In this document: one piece after another, positions 33,528 through 42,241 of the stretch | How the letters are laid out: the number at the start of each line of letters is the position of its first letter | Numbering within the stretch: position 1 is the first letter of the stretch | Source: Firm-04 sp045617625 | GTDB taxonomy: Bacteria > Bacillota > Clostridia > Oscillospirales > Ruminococcaceae | Length of the DNA: 64,000 bases | Direction of reading: 5' to 3' | NCBI GenBank assembly: GCA_045617625.1 | Contig: JAZLJA010000059.1 | Span: forward strand, 5,839 to 69,838 | The notes under the pieces: model-generated | Databases searched by the model: none | What the model was told of the DNA's origin: nothing | Seen by the model: the letters and a program-made list of their open reading frames with translations, nothing else | Made by a program: the position numbers and the translations under genes

Positions 33528-33977
33528 ATGAATCGGACTTTTGAACAGGAGATCGAAGAAAGCGGCAAGCTGATCTACACCAATGTCGGCACCAGCATGA
33601 TGCCCCTGCTGCGCCAGCACCGCGATCTGATGATCATTTCCAGAAAGCCTGAGGGCAGGCTCAAACGATACGATATCCCGCTTTATAAGCGCGATTCGGG
33701 AAAATATGTGCTGCACCGCATTCTCCATGTGCGCAAAGACCACTATGTGATCTGCGGCGACCACTGCTGGACAAAAGAATACGACATCACCGACCGCCAC
33801 ATCATCGGCGTGCTGACTGCCGTGGTGCGCGACGGCAAGGAAATCTCTGTCACCAATTGGAAATTCCGACTCTATTCCCACATCTGGTGCGATTTTTTCC
33901 CCATTCGTGCACTGCTCCTCCGCAGCAGATATTATCTGGGCAGAATCTACCGCAAACTGCGGTCATTCAAGAAATAA
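33528..33977 (+). CDS. S24/S26-type signal-peptidase-like protein
   Basis: This 149-residue protein resembles small S26 peptidases. GTSMMPLLRQHRDLMII carries the nucleophile Ser at residue 23. YDIPLYKRDSGKYVLHRIL places a His (about 63) where type I bacterial enzymes have Lys, as in the SipW/ER-type Ser-His signal peptidases. ICGDHCWTKEYDI fits the next conserved block. There is no obvious N-terminal membrane anchor. The C-terminus is very basic and aromatic (RSRYYLGRIYRKLRSFKK). It starts 3 nt after the PqqD-like gene. The pair suggests processing of a secreted peptide; the substrate is unknown. Confidence 0.75.
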   Translation: MNRTFEQEIEESGKLIYTNVGTSMMPLLRQHRDLMIISRKPEGRLKRYDIPLYKRDSGKYVLHRILHVRKDHYVICGDHCWTKEYDITDRHIIGVLTAVVRDGKEISVTNWKFRLYSHIWCDFFPIRALLLRSRYYLGRIYRKLRSFKK

Positions 33978-33998
33978 CACGATTAAGGGAGTTTTTCC

Positions 33999-35138
33999 AT
34001 GTATCAGCTCATCAAAAACGAGGGCGTCGCCCGCCGCGGAATGTTCCACACGGTACACGGCGATTTTCAGACCCCCTGCTTTATGAATGTTGCGACCGCA
34101 GGCGCCATCAAGGGCGCGTTGTCGGCATTTGATTTGAAAACGGTCAACTGTCAGGTCATGCTTTGCAACACGTATCACCTCCATGTGCGCCCCGGCGATC
34201 AGACCGTGCGCAAAATGGGCGGCTTGCAGGGATTCACAGGCTGGGACGGTCCCACCCTCACCGACAGCGGCGGTTTTCAGGTGTTCTCCCTTGCAAAACT
34301 GCGCAAGATCAAGGAAGAAGGCGTGACGTTCCATTCGCACGTTGACGGCGCGAAAATTTTCATGGATCCCGAGGAAAGTATGCAGATACAGTCAAATCTC
34401 GGCTCAACGATCGCAATGGCATTCGATGAATGCGTCGAAAACCCTGCGCCCTATCTCTACGCGGCGCAAAGCTGTGCCCGCACGACGCGCTGGCTCAAAC
34501 GCTGTCAGGATGAACTCAAACGTCTGAACAGTCTGCCCGACACACTCAACCCGCATCAGCTGCTGTTCGGCATCAATCAGGGCTGCACCTATCCCGATCT
34601 GCGCGTCAAGCACATGAAAGAAATCGCGCAGATGGATCTGGACGGCTATGCCATCGGCGGACTTGCCGTGGGTGAACCTGCCGAGGTGATGTATGATATC
34701 ATCGAAAAAGTGGAGCCGTATATGCCGAAAGAGAAGATCCGCTATCTGATGGGCGTTGGCACGCCGCAGAACATCGTGGAAGGCGTTGCACGCGGCATTG
34801 ATCTCTTTGATTGTGTGATGCCGAGCCGTAATGCACGGCACGCCACGGTGTTCACATGGGGCGGCATCATGCATCTCACCAACCGCAATTTCGAGACTGA
34901 TCCCCGTCCGATCGAGGAAGGCTGCGGATGCCCGACCTGTCAGCATTTTTCGCGTGCATATATCAGGCATTTGTTCAAGGCGGGCGAGCAGCTGGGCGGC
35001 AGACTTGCCGTGCAGCATAATCTCTGGTTTTATAACAATCTGATGACGGAGATTCGCAAGGCGTTGGATGAGGGGCGGTTCGAGGCATTCCGCGCAGAGC
35101 ATTCCGCGCAGCTTGGCAAGCTCCGCAAAGATTTTTGA
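33999..35138 (+). CDS. tgt: tRNA-guanine transglycosylase
   Basis: It swaps G34 of GUN-anticodon tRNAs for the queuosine precursor preQ1. It is 379 residues, the normal length. Catalytic Asp residues lie in LTDSGGFQVFS (about residue 90) and GIDLFDCVMPSRNARH. The zinc site is visible as GCGCPTCQHFSRAYIRHLF plus the following LAVQHN His. The start is ATG 33999 with AAGGGAG. It is the last gene of the lipoprotein-PqqD-S26 transcript by spacing (21 nt), although there is no functional link that I can see. No other queuosine genes are in the window. Confidence 0.96.
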   Translation: MYQLIKNEGVARRGMFHTVHGDFQTPCFMNVATAGAIKGALSAFDLKTVNCQVMLCNTYHLHVRPGDQTVRKMGGLQGFTGWDGPTLTDSGGFQVFSLAKLRKIKEEGVTFHSHVDGAKIFMDPEESMQIQSNLGSTIAMAFDECVENPAPYLYAAQSCARTTRWLKRCQDELKRLNSLPDTLNPHQLLFGINQGCTYPDLRVKHMKEIAQMDLDGYAIGGLAVGEPAEVMYDIIEKVEPYMPKEKIRYLMGVGTPQNIVEGVARGIDLFDCVMPSRNARHATVFTWGGIMHLTNRNFETDPRPIEEGCGCPTCQHFSRAYIRHLFKAGEQLGGRLAVQHNLWFYNNLMTEIRKALDEGRFEAFRAEHSAQLGKLRKDF

Positions 35139-35160
35139 GCAAAACATCCATCACACAGTT

Positions 35161-35240
35161 GTATTTGCGATGCATTTATCATGGAGCTCCGTTTCGCTTT
35201 GCGAAACATGGGTGCCCCATTTTCAATGCATCGCAAATAC
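35161..35240. repeat. MITE-like repeat with perfect 16-bp terminal inverted repeats (copy D)
   Basis: GTATTTGCGATGCATT (35161-35176) and AATGCATCGCAAATAC (35225-35240) are exact inverted ends. The interior holds the palindrome GTTTCGCTTTGCGAAAC and an ATGGG...CCCAT pair shared with copies A and B. It has no coding capacity. It lies just before the stop of the M50 protease gene. Confidence 0.8.
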
Positions 35241-35245
35241 ATTTT

Positions 35246-35821
35246 TTATGCCGTGATGTCCAGAGCCGCAAGATAAATCAGCATCCCCCAAAGCGATATG
35301 TTCCATATCTGCCCCACAAAAAGCAGCATTCCAAACAATATCGTCACCGCCGCCGTCTGCACCTTCCAGACACGCTTCACATCCACGCCGCGCTCCGCAA
35401 AAATCTGCTCATAAACCGCATATAGCAGCGTCCCGCCATCCGTGCCGCGAAACGGCAGCAGATTGAACATCCCCATCGAAACATTCACCGCTGCCGCCGT
35501 ATCCATCCCATGCGCCGCAAAACAAACCGCCGCGATGCCATTCGCCGCCGCCCCTGCAAGCGCGATCACCGCAAGTTTCCCAAGCGGCAGCACCACCGCC
35601 TGCGGGATACAAAGCTGCATTCCAAGCCCCGAAATTTGCAGTTCCGTGGGCTTTTCTCGGCAAATCGAGAGTGCCAAAAAGTGCGCAGATTCGTGCAGAA
35701 CACACGCAAGCACCAACAGTGCGGCGTCTGTTTGCGGCAGCGTCAGAAACATCAGCGCAAGCAGCGCAGGCGCAGTAAAATCCACGCGCACCGCCACCCC
35801 GCAGACATTCACGCAAACCAT
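35246..35821 (-). CDS. M50-family (SpoIVFB-like) intramembrane metalloprotease
   Basis: This 191-residue multi-span protein carries the zinc motif HESAH (residues 43-47) within a membrane helix and the second motif NLLPFRGTDGG (about 120-130), as in SpoIVFB, which activates sigma-K in the mother cell. Five or so hydrophobic segments are present, and the CBS domain of longer members is absent. The start is ATG 35821, overlapping the upstream small gene by 13 nt. With dpaA truncated nearby it is unclear whether a complete sporulation pathway exists in this organism. A general regulatory-protease role is an alternative. Confidence 0.8.
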   Translation of the reverse strand: MVCVNVCGVAVRVDFTAPALLALMFLTLPQTDAALLVLACVLHESAHFLALSICREKPTELQISGLGMQLCIPQAVVLPLGKLAVIALAGAAANGIAAVCFAAHGMDTAAAVNVSMGMFNLLPFRGTDGGTLLYAVYEQIFAERGVDVKRVWKVQTAAVTILFGMLLFVGQIWNISLWGMLIYLAALDITA

Positions 35822-36015
35822 GCCGCCACCGCCGCATAGATCTCGGCACACCATGCATCAAGCGGTTTGCCCCGCACGGCGGCGTTCAGCCAATGTGTGA
35901 CCATTTCCGCGCAGTAATCAGGGACAGCAAGATGCAGCACACAAATGATAATCGCCGCCAGCAATGCCACGATCCCCTGCGATGCAAATATATCCCCAAC
36001 AGACTGATTCTCCAT
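35809..36015 (-). CDS. Small single-span membrane protein upstream of the M50 protease
   Basis: This 68-residue protein reads MENQSVGDIFASQGIVALLAAIIICVLHLAVPDYC followed by a short hydrophilic/aromatic tail (HWLNAAVRGKPLDAWC). It has one membrane segment at about residues 14-32. ATG 36015 with GAGGGAG upstream is preferred to an earlier ATG. It overlaps the protease gene, so the two are made together. By position it could correspond to an inhibitor or anchor subunit as SpoIVFA does for SpoIVFB, but it has no LytM domain and no sequence evidence supports that. Confidence 0.6.
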   Translation of the reverse strand: MENQSVGDIFASQGIVALLAAIIICVLHLAVPDYCAEMVTHWLNAAVRGKPLDAWCAEIYAAVAAWFA

Positions 36016-36100
36016 GCTTCTCCCTCTGCTTTCGCGTTTTTTCATATCCTATGCGGAAAATGCCGCAATCATGCCCTGCGCCCCAAAAACACAGGGATAC

Positions 36101-36129
36101 TTGACAATCCGCACGAAATATGATATACT
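36101..36129 (+). promoter_or_regulatory. Sigma-A promoter of the citrate synthase gene
   Basis: TTGACA (36101-36106), 17 nt, TATACT (36124-36129). Confidence 0.85.
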
Positions 36130-36184
36130 GATTATACTGTGATGTGCTAAAATCAATTCAATTAACAGAAAAGGAGGGCGCAAA

Positions 36185-37549
36185 TTGGGCGATTTTAATA
36201 AATTTGCAATGCAGAGCAAAATCGAACAGCTTGCAGAACTCTGCAAGGACCATTATCAGATCGACCCCGAACTTTACGGAAAATATGACGTCAAACGCGG
36301 TCTGCGCGATATCAACGGAAAAGGTGTCGTCGCAGGACTCACCAACATCAGCCAGATCATCCCCGGCACTGAGGTGGATGGTCAGACACAGCTTGGCGAT
36401 GGTCAGCTTTTGTTCCGCGGCTATCACATCGAGGATCTGGTGAACGGCTTCATCAGCGATAATCGCTTCGGATACGAGGAAACCGTGTATCTGCTGCTGT
36501 TTGGCGTGCTGCCCACCAAGCCCGAACTGGACGAGTTCAGTGCCCTGCTGCGCAGCTGCCGCACACTGCCGTCTTCGTTCACACGCGATGTCATCATGAA
36601 ATCGCCGAGTGAGGACATGATGAACACCCTCGCACGCAGTGTCCTGACCCTTTATGCCTACGATTCCAATTCCAACGATACGTCGATCCCGAACGTGCTG
36701 CGCCAGTGCATCCAACTGATCGCACAGTTCCCGTCCATCGCCGTTTACGGCTATCAGGCGTACCGTTACTATAAAAATGACCAGAGCCTGTTCCTGCATC
36801 AGCCCGACCCGACGCTCTCCCCTGCCGAAAATCTGCTGAGCCTGCTGCGCCCCGACCGCCAATATACTCAGCTTGAGGCAAAGATCCTCGATCTGGCACT
36901 CGTTTTGCACGCAGAACACGGCGGCGGAAATAACTCCAGTTTCACCGTCCATGTGGTCACGTCTTCGGGCACGGATACCTATTCCGCGATCGCCGCAGCA
37001 CTCGGCTCGCTGAAAGGGCCCAAGCACGGCGGCGCGAATATCAAGGTCGTGCAGATGTTTGACGACATGAAAGAACGCGTCAAGGACTGGAAAGACGAGG
37101 AAGAAGTCGGTGACTATCTGCGCAAACTGCTGCACAAGGAAGCTTTTGACCGTGCAGGACTGATCTATGGCATGGGTCACGCGGTCTATTCGCACAGCGA
37201 CCCCAGAGCCACGATCCTGCGCGGATTTGTCGAGCAGCTTGCCGACGAAAAACAATGCCACGAGGAATATGCCCTCTACGCAATGGTGGAACGTCTGGCA
37301 CCGCAGGTCATCGCAGAAGAACGCCGCATTTATAAGGGCGTGTGCGCAAATGTCGATTTCTACTCCGGTCTTGTGTACCGTATGCTCGGGCTGCCCAATG
37401 AGCTTTTTACCCCGATTTTTGCCATCTCCCGCATCGCAGGCTGGTCGGCACACCGCATCGAGGAACTCATGTGCGGCAACAAAATCATTCGCCCCGCTTA
37501 CCGCGCTGTCCGCGATTGGGCTGACTATATCCCGCTTGACAAACGATAA
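36185..37549 (+). CDS. gltA: Citrate synthase
   Basis: It condenses oxaloacetate and acetyl-CoA, in anaerobes mainly to feed glutamate synthesis through a partial TCA branch. It is 454 residues. Active-site regions are VLHAEHGGGNNSSFTVHVVT, GSLKGPKHGGAN, GMGHAVYSHSDPRA and NVDFYSGLVYRMLG with the catalytic Asp. The N-terminal extension (about 40 residues, MGDFNKFAMQSKIEQLAEL) is of the type seen in clostridial enzymes. The TTG start at 36185 follows AAAGGAGGG with good spacing. It is transcribed alone; no aconitase or isocitrate dehydrogenase is adjacent. A dispersed repeat begins right after the stop. Confidence 0.95.
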   Translation: MGDFNKFAMQSKIEQLAELCKDHYQIDPELYGKYDVKRGLRDINGKGVVAGLTNISQIIPGTEVDGQTQLGDGQLLFRGYHIEDLVNGFISDNRFGYEETVYLLLFGVLPTKPELDEFSALLRSCRTLPSSFTRDVIMKSPSEDMMNTLARSVLTLYAYDSNSNDTSIPNVLRQCIQLIAQFPSIAVYGYQAYRYYKNDQSLFLHQPDPTLSPAENLLSLLRPDRQYTQLEAKILDLALVLHAEHGGGNNSSFTVHVVTSSGTDTYSAIAAALGSLKGPKHGGANIKVVQMFDDMKERVKDWKDEEEVGDYLRKLLHKEAFDRAGLIYGMGHAVYSHSDPRATILRGFVEQLADEKQCHEEYALYAMVERLAPQVIAEERRIYKGVCANVDFYSGLVYRMLGLPNELFTPIFAISRIAGWSAHRIEELMCGNKIIRPAYRAVRDWADYIPLDKR

Positions 37550-37553
37550 TATT

Positions 37554-37700
37554 GTATCTGCGATGATTTATATTGGGGCTCCCATGTTTCGCAAAGCGAA
37601 ACGGGGCAGTTTGCTTCGCAAACGTGCCGCCCCAACCCCCCGCCAAAGGGATACTATCCCATTTGTCTCGCTTGCGAGATAAGGGAATCCCATCATGTAA
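37554..37700. repeat. Dispersed palindromic repeat, copy B (long form)
   Basis: Read in reverse complement it matches copy A (6897-7002): GGGATAGTATCCCTTTGGCG, TTTGCGAAGCAAACTG and GTTTCGCTTTGCGAAAC in the same order. One end reads GTATCTGCGATGATTTA, close to the terminal repeat of copies D and E. It also contains an extra TCTCGCTTGCGAGA hairpin. Confidence 0.8.
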
Positions 37701-37750
37701 ACGGCGTCCTGCGACACGCTCCGCAACAGCACAAAACACCTTTTCGACAA

Positions 37751-37790
37751 AAAGCCCCGTCCCGAATGCTGATGCCATTCAGGACGGGGT
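37751..37790 (-). terminator. Terminator of the MFS transporter gene
   Basis: CCCCGTCCTGAAT and ATTCGGGACGGGG arms are followed by CTTTTTG on the minus strand. Confidence 0.85.
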
Positions 37791-37794
37791 TTCG

Positions 37795-38973
37795 TTATTT
37801 CTGTTCTGATGTTCCTTTGCGAATCCGCAGCAAAGCGATGGAAAGACACAGCGGAAATACCGCCGCCGCAAGCATTCCGATGCGGATGGAACCTGCCGCA
37901 TTGCCGATAAAGCCCGCAATCGTGGGCCCCGATGTGCAGCCGATATCGCCTGCAACCGCAAGCATCGCAAACATCGAAGCTCCGCCGCACGGAAAATACT
38001 GCGTGGCAAGCGAATAAGTGCCCGGCCACATGATGCCCACTGTCAGCCCGCAGCAGGCACAGGCAATCAAGGCGATCATCGGATCCTGCGCAAGTGTCGC
38101 CACCAGATAACACAGAACACAAAGGAATCCGCTGCCCAGAATCACTCGGCGCAGATCCATGCGCTGCCCGAAAAATCCATAGACCGTGCGGGTGACGCCC
38201 ATCAGCAATGCAAATGCACACGGTCCAAGCAGATCTCCGATGGTTTTGGATACGTGCAGACCCTCCTCCGCAAACAGCGATGCCCACTGCGACATGGCAA
38301 GCTCACTCGCACCCGCACTGACCATCACCACGCAGAACAGCCAGAATGCACGATCTTTCAGCATTTCCCGAATCGAAAGACTGCCGCCGCCGTTTTCCTC
38401 CAGTGTGCGAATGGGCACAAAACCGAACAGTACCGCATTCAACGCGGGAATCACCGCCCAGAGACACGGCAGATACCGCCATTTTTCAAGCCCCGCAAGC
38501 GAAAAGAATGCCGTCGAGCCGATGACCACAAGCATCTGCCCCCAGCAGTAAAACGAGTGCAGCAGACTCATCTCCGCAGATTTCGCATCGGACGGAATCG
38601 CCTCCACAACGGGAGAAATCACAACTTCATCCAGACCGCCGCCCACCGCACAAAGCATTCCCGAAAGCGCAAGCCCGACATAGGGCGGCAGCACAAACGG
38701 CAAAACCGAGTATCCCATCAAGCCGACTGCCGCAAAAATATGGGCTGCTACACAGGCTGTGCGGTATCCGATGGTGCGCAGCAGCTTTGCAGCCGCCAGA
38801 TCTGTGAGGATCTGCACCCCGAAATTCAAAGTAATCAGCAGGCTGATTTTATCCAGAGAAAGCGAAAAATCGCGTGAAAACGTCACAAACAGCAGCGGTG
38901 CCAGATTGTTGACGATCGCCTGCGTGACATATCCGATATAAGCGGCAAAACGAGTCTGCCGAAAAGTCAGCAT
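37795..38973 (-). CDS. MFS transporter
   Basis: This 392-residue, twelve-helix major facilitator protein reads MLTFRQTRFAAYIGYVTQAI, with conserved acidic and glycine residues in SGMLCAVGGGLDEVVISPVV of the fourth helix region. The inter-domain loop contains RTLEENGGGSLSIREMLKD. RKGTSEQK closes the C-terminus. The fold resembles sugar- or drug-type transporters common in gut Firmicutes, but no substrate can be named. ATG 38973 follows GGAGGATG; a GTG five codons upstream is less likely. It is a single gene with its own terminator. Confidence 0.85.
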   Translation of the reverse strand: MLTFRQTRFAAYIGYVTQAIVNNLAPLLFVTFSRDFSLSLDKISLLITLNFGVQILTDLAAAKLLRTIGYRTACVAAHIFAAVGLMGYSVLPFVLPPYVGLALSGMLCAVGGGLDEVVISPVVEAIPSDAKSAEMSLLHSFYCWGQMLVVIGSTAFFSLAGLEKWRYLPCLWAVIPALNAVLFGFVPIRTLEENGGGSLSIREMLKDRAFWLFCVVMVSAGASELAMSQWASLFAEEGLHVSKTIGDLLGPCAFALLMGVTRTVYGFFGQRMDLRRVILGSGFLCVLCYLVATLAQDPMIALIACACCGLTVGIMWPGTYSLATQYFPCGGASMFAMLAVAGDIGCTSGPTIAGFIGNAAGSIRIGMLAAAVFPLCLSIALLRIRKGTSEQK

Positions 38974-39075
38974 TCCATCATCCTCCACGAAAATTTCAGA
39001 TTCATTTCAGGTTTCCATGATATTTTATAGTTGAGTGAGGGCGTTTAGCCACGCGCATGAGAAAAGAGGGAGCAG

Positions 39076-39108
39076 AAAACAGCATTTCTCCATCACGGAG
39101 AGATGCTG
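39076..39108 (-). terminator. Terminator of the coiled-coil gene
   Basis: CAGCATCTCTCC and GGAGAAATGCTG arms are followed on the minus strand by TTTTCTG. Confidence 0.7.
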
Positions 39109-39124
39109 TTTCTGTTTCCTTTTT

Positions 39125-39529
39125 TTATTTGAAAAATCGAATCCAGCGGCGGCGTTTTTCAGGCGGTATGTCATCGTCGTCGGATTCATCCGTATCTGCG
39201 TCATCGAAATCATCGTATTCGTCATCCTCGAAATCGTCATCCTCAAAATCGTCATCCCCATCGAGTGCCTCCATCCAGTCATATATGGCGTTGATATCCT
39301 TAATGACGTTTTCCATATCGTTTGAAAGAGCATTGAAATCTTCCTGCATGACACGCAGACGGGTGGTGAGGGTTCGGTTGGTTTCCTCGGCTTGAAGGAG
39401 AGTATCGCGTGCGGCTTTTTCGGCTTCCTCGGCTTTGGAGAGGCGTGCCATCAGGACACCGCAGATTTTTTCAAGTTCCTGCGTGCGGTCTTCGAGTTCG
39501 GAGAGCCGTTGTTCATACCAATCCTGCAT
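39125..39529 (-). CDS. Acidic coiled-coil hypothetical protein
   Basis: This 134-residue protein begins MQDWYEQRLSELEDRTQELE and continues as a long predicted coiled coil (about residues 3-85). A highly acidic stretch follows (DDDFEDDDFEDDEYDDFDD, about 93-115), then a short basic end (PEKRRRWIRFFK). It has no signal peptide or membrane span. ATG 39529 has GAAAGGAG upstream; the preceding in-frame residues overlap the promoter. Family unknown; the charge layout suggests a scaffold or nucleic-acid-mimic type protein, which is only a guess. Confidence 0.75.
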   Translation of the reverse strand: MQDWYEQRLSELEDRTQELEKICGVLMARLSKAEEAEKAARDTLLQAEETNRTLTTRLRVMQEDFNALSNDMENVIKDINAIYDWMEALDGDDDFEDDDFEDDEYDDFDDADTDESDDDDIPPEKRRRWIRFFK

Positions 39530-39599
39530 TTTGGGTGGCTCCTTTCGTTCCTGCTGATACATCATATGCGGCGGTGCAAGAAATTGTGCCGCTTTTTTT

Positions 39600-39628
39600 A
39601 TTATAACATAAGCGGACGAAATTTGCAA
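39600..39628 (-). promoter_or_regulatory. Sigma-A promoter of the coiled-coil gene
   Basis: TTGCAA (39628-39623), 17 nt, TATAAT (39605-39600). Confidence 0.8.
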
Positions 39629-39642
39629 GGGCAGCTGCACAC

Positions 39643-39673
39643 AAAACAAAAGCGCCCATCATAGGACGGGCGC
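39643..39673 (-). terminator. Terminator of gpmI
   Basis: GCGCCCGTC and GATGGGCGC arms are followed by TTTTGTTTT on the minus strand. Confidence 0.85.
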
Positions 39674-39684
39674 CGTTGGCAAAA

Positions 39685-41205
39685 TTATTCCACGATCATC
39701 GAAGTGCCGCTCATCTCAGCAGGCTGCGGCAGCCCCAGAAGCTGAAGCATCGAGGGCGCAATATCTGCCAGCACACCTGTCTCACGCAGTTTGCAGTCAT
39801 GTCCGCACACAATGAACGGTACGGGGAATGTCGTGTGCGCAGTGAACGGTGCCCCGTCAGGCTCGTACATCTTATCCGCATTGCCGTGGTCAGCGGTGAT
39901 GATCACCTTGCCGCCCTTTGCCAGAATCGCCTCTGTCACCTTGCCCACACACTCGTCAACTGCCTCGACTGCCGCCTTGGCTGCATCGAAAATGCCCGTG
40001 TGTCCAACCATATCGCAGTTTGCATAGTTCAGAATGATAACATCGAATTTGTCAGCCGCGATCTCTTTCAGCACCGCATCCGTGACCTCATATGCGCTCA
40101 TTTCAGGCTTCATATCAAAGGTCTCCACATCAGGCGACTTGATGAGGATTCTGTCCTCACCGTCAAACTGACGCTCCTCGCCGCCGTTGAAGAAGAACGT
40201 AACATGCGCATATTTCTGCGTTTCAGCGATGCGAAGCTGCGTTTTGCCGCATTTTGCAAGATACTCGCCCAGTGTCATGGTGAGTGCCTCGGGCGGGAAT
40301 GCAACCGATACATTCGGCATGGTGGCGTCATACTGTGCCATGCAGACAAACTTTACGGGGAAGAAGCCCTTTTTGCGCGCAAAGCCCTTGAACTCGGGAT
40401 CAACATATGCACGGGTGATCTGACGCGCACGGTCGGGACGGAAGTTGAAGAACACCACGCTGTCGTTTGCAGCGATCATGCCGTTTTTGTCAAGCACGGC
40501 AGGAATCATGAACTCATCCGTCACACCGTTTGCATAGGAATCCTTAATCGCCTGCACAGGGTCAGAACCCTCGACACCCTCACCGTAAACCATTGCGGCA
40601 TAGGCTTTTTCGACTCTGTCCCATGCGTTGTCTCTGTCCATTGCGTAGAATCTGCCCATGACAGTCGCAACCTTGCCCACACCGATCTTCCGCATCTCGC
40701 CGGCGGCTTCTTCCATATATTCGGCAGCAGAAGAAGGCGGCACATCACGGCCATCGAGGAATGCGTGGACATACACCTTTTCCAGACCAAACCGCTTTGC
40801 CATTTCGAGCAGACCGTAAAGGTGCGTCATGTGGCTGTGAACACCGCCCGGAGAGAGCAATCCCATCAGATGCAGCGCGGTTCCGTTTTTCTTCGCTTGC
40901 TCCATCGCATCGACCAGTGCGGGATTCTCGAAGAACTGTCCCTCACGGATGGATTTGGTGATCTTCACAAGCTGCTGATAGACGATTCTGCCTGCGCCGA
41001 TGTTGGTGTGACCGACTTCCGAATTGCCCATCTGCCCGTCAGGCAAACCGACATCTTCGCCCGATGCGCCGATGGTGGTGTTGGGGCAGGCGGCAAAATA
41101 TTTGTCGAGGTTGGGGGTGTTTGCGGCGGCGATGGCATTGCCGTAGGTATCGGGGTTGATACCAAAGCCGTCCATAATCAGCAGTGCAACAGGTGATTTG
41201 CTCAT
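39685..41205 (-). CDS. gpmI: 2,3-bisphosphoglycerate-independent phosphoglycerate mutase
   Basis: It interconverts 3- and 2-phosphoglycerate using two Mn ions and a phosphoserine intermediate. It is 506 residues. The metal-site Asp and catalytic Ser appear in LLIMDGFGINP and GQMGNSEVGHTNIGAGR. HSHMTHLYGLLEMA, HAFLDGRDVPPSSA and FFNFRPDRARQITRA match the transferase domain. NYANCDMVGHTG and TADHGNADKM complete the metal site. The start is ATG 41205 with AAAGGAG. It is last in the minus-strand series pgk - hypothetical - tpiA - hypothetical - gpmI, consistent with lower-glycolysis genes kept together. Confidence 0.97.
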   Translation of the reverse strand: MSKSPVALLIMDGFGINPDTYGNAIAAANTPNLDKYFAACPNTTIGASGEDVGLPDGQMGNSEVGHTNIGAGRIVYQQLVKITKSIREGQFFENPALVDAMEQAKKNGTALHLMGLLSPGGVHSHMTHLYGLLEMAKRFGLEKVYVHAFLDGRDVPPSSAAEYMEEAAGEMRKIGVGKVATVMGRFYAMDRDNAWDRVEKAYAAMVYGEGVEGSDPVQAIKDSYANGVTDEFMIPAVLDKNGMIAANDSVVFFNFRPDRARQITRAYVDPEFKGFARKKGFFPVKFVCMAQYDATMPNVSVAFPPEALTMTLGEYLAKCGKTQLRIAETQKYAHVTFFFNGGEERQFDGEDRILIKSPDVETFDMKPEMSAYEVTDAVLKEIAADKFDVIILNYANCDMVGHTGIFDAAKAAVEAVDECVGKVTEAILAKGGKVIITADHGNADKMYEPDGAPFTAHTTFPVPFIVCGHDCKLRETGVLADIAPSMLQLLGLPQPAEMSGTSMIVE

Positions 41206-41277
41206 AGATGATATACTCCTTTTTCTGGATTTGAAATAAAAAAGCGGGATATGAAATTTGACAGGGTATCCGCATCA

Positions 41278-42186
41278 TCACATCGAGAAGGTATATACCG
41301 TGTGTGTCCTTGTTTCCGTCTGATAGATGATGAAGATCTTGTTTTCTTCGTAATTGATGTACCAAGCTTGCGGATGAAGCTTTTCGGTTGTGACGGTGGG
41401 TGTGCCGCCGATGTCTGAAGATTCAATCATTTTATGCCTGTTCGCTGCTTCCAGATCATACGCTGTGCAATGCTCAAAAAATTTCAATTCATCATATAGG
41501 AAGTAGTACGGCAAAGGTTCCAGATCACGGGGCACATATCCGTCTCCATACCTACTGTAATCGTCAGAGTCATCCGTCGTTTTTTTACCATGTGGATCGT
41601 CGGGATTGAAGCGGTATTCGATTGCCTCATCGCCGTGGTGTTCCTTGGCATACTGCTCAAGGTATTCGGTATCGGCACAGAATGACAGACAGGCACCCTC
41701 GTCTTGTCCGTCATCCCCCGAGATCAGTTCCAACGAGAAATCTGTATAATTTTCAGGCAGTTCGTCGGGGAAGATATCCGGAACTCTGAAACTATTGCAA
41801 TACCTCATCAAATAGGCTTTATAATACTTTGCCTTATCCGCATCCAGATGAAGATCCCACTGCGGATGGAGAAATAATAAGACGGCAATCGCCAAAACGG
41901 CAGCACCCCGAATCAGGGCTTTGCACCAGCCTTTCATCTTCTCCGATTCGGAGACCCAGAATGTCAGCAGAAATCCGATGAGAAACAGCACCCAGAGGAC
42001 TGGCTTGCGAAAAAATTCCTTGGCGTTGCAGAGAACAACAACCACCACAGCAGTGTTGAGAACCATCCACAGATCCGAATGCTTGGATTTTTTGCGCTTG
42101 AACTTGAACTTGGGTTTGGATTCAGGTTGGGGGGTGGATTCAGGTTGGGTTTCGGTTTCAAAAACCTGATTTTCTTGTTCGCTCAT
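41278..42186 (-). CDS. Membrane protein of unknown function between tpiA and gpmI
   Basis: This 302-residue protein has a charged N-terminal region rich in Gln, Pro, Glu and Lys (TQPESTPQPESKPKFKFKRK). Three hydrophobic segments follow (WMVLNTAVVVVVLC, PVLWVLFLIGFLLTFWV and GAAVLAIAVLLFLHP, together about residues 40-107). The rest is a soluble C-terminal domain of about 190 residues containing SLELISGDDGQDEGACLSFC and ending IFIIYQTETRTHTVYTFSM. I do not recognise the family. The start is ATG 42186 behind AAAGGATG. It sits among glycolytic genes, but nothing in the sequence links it to them. Confidence 0.75.
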   Translation of the reverse strand: MSEQENQVFETETQPESTPQPESKPKFKFKRKKSKHSDLWMVLNTAVVVVVLCNAKEFFRKPVLWVLFLIGFLLTFWVSESEKMKGWCKALIRGAAVLAIAVLLFLHPQWDLHLDADKAKYYKAYLMRYCNSFRVPDIFPDELPENYTDFSLELISGDDGQDEGACLSFCADTEYLEQYAKEHHGDEAIEYRFNPDDPHGKKTTDDSDDYSRYGDGYVPRDLEPLPYYFLYDELKFFEHCTAYDLEAANRHKMIESSDIGGTPTVTTEKLHPQAWYINYEENKIFIIYQTETRTHTVYTFSM

Positions 42187-42241
42187 TTTTTCATCCTTTA
42201 ACTAACTCAATATTCTCTCTCTTTTTCATTTGCGCGGGATA

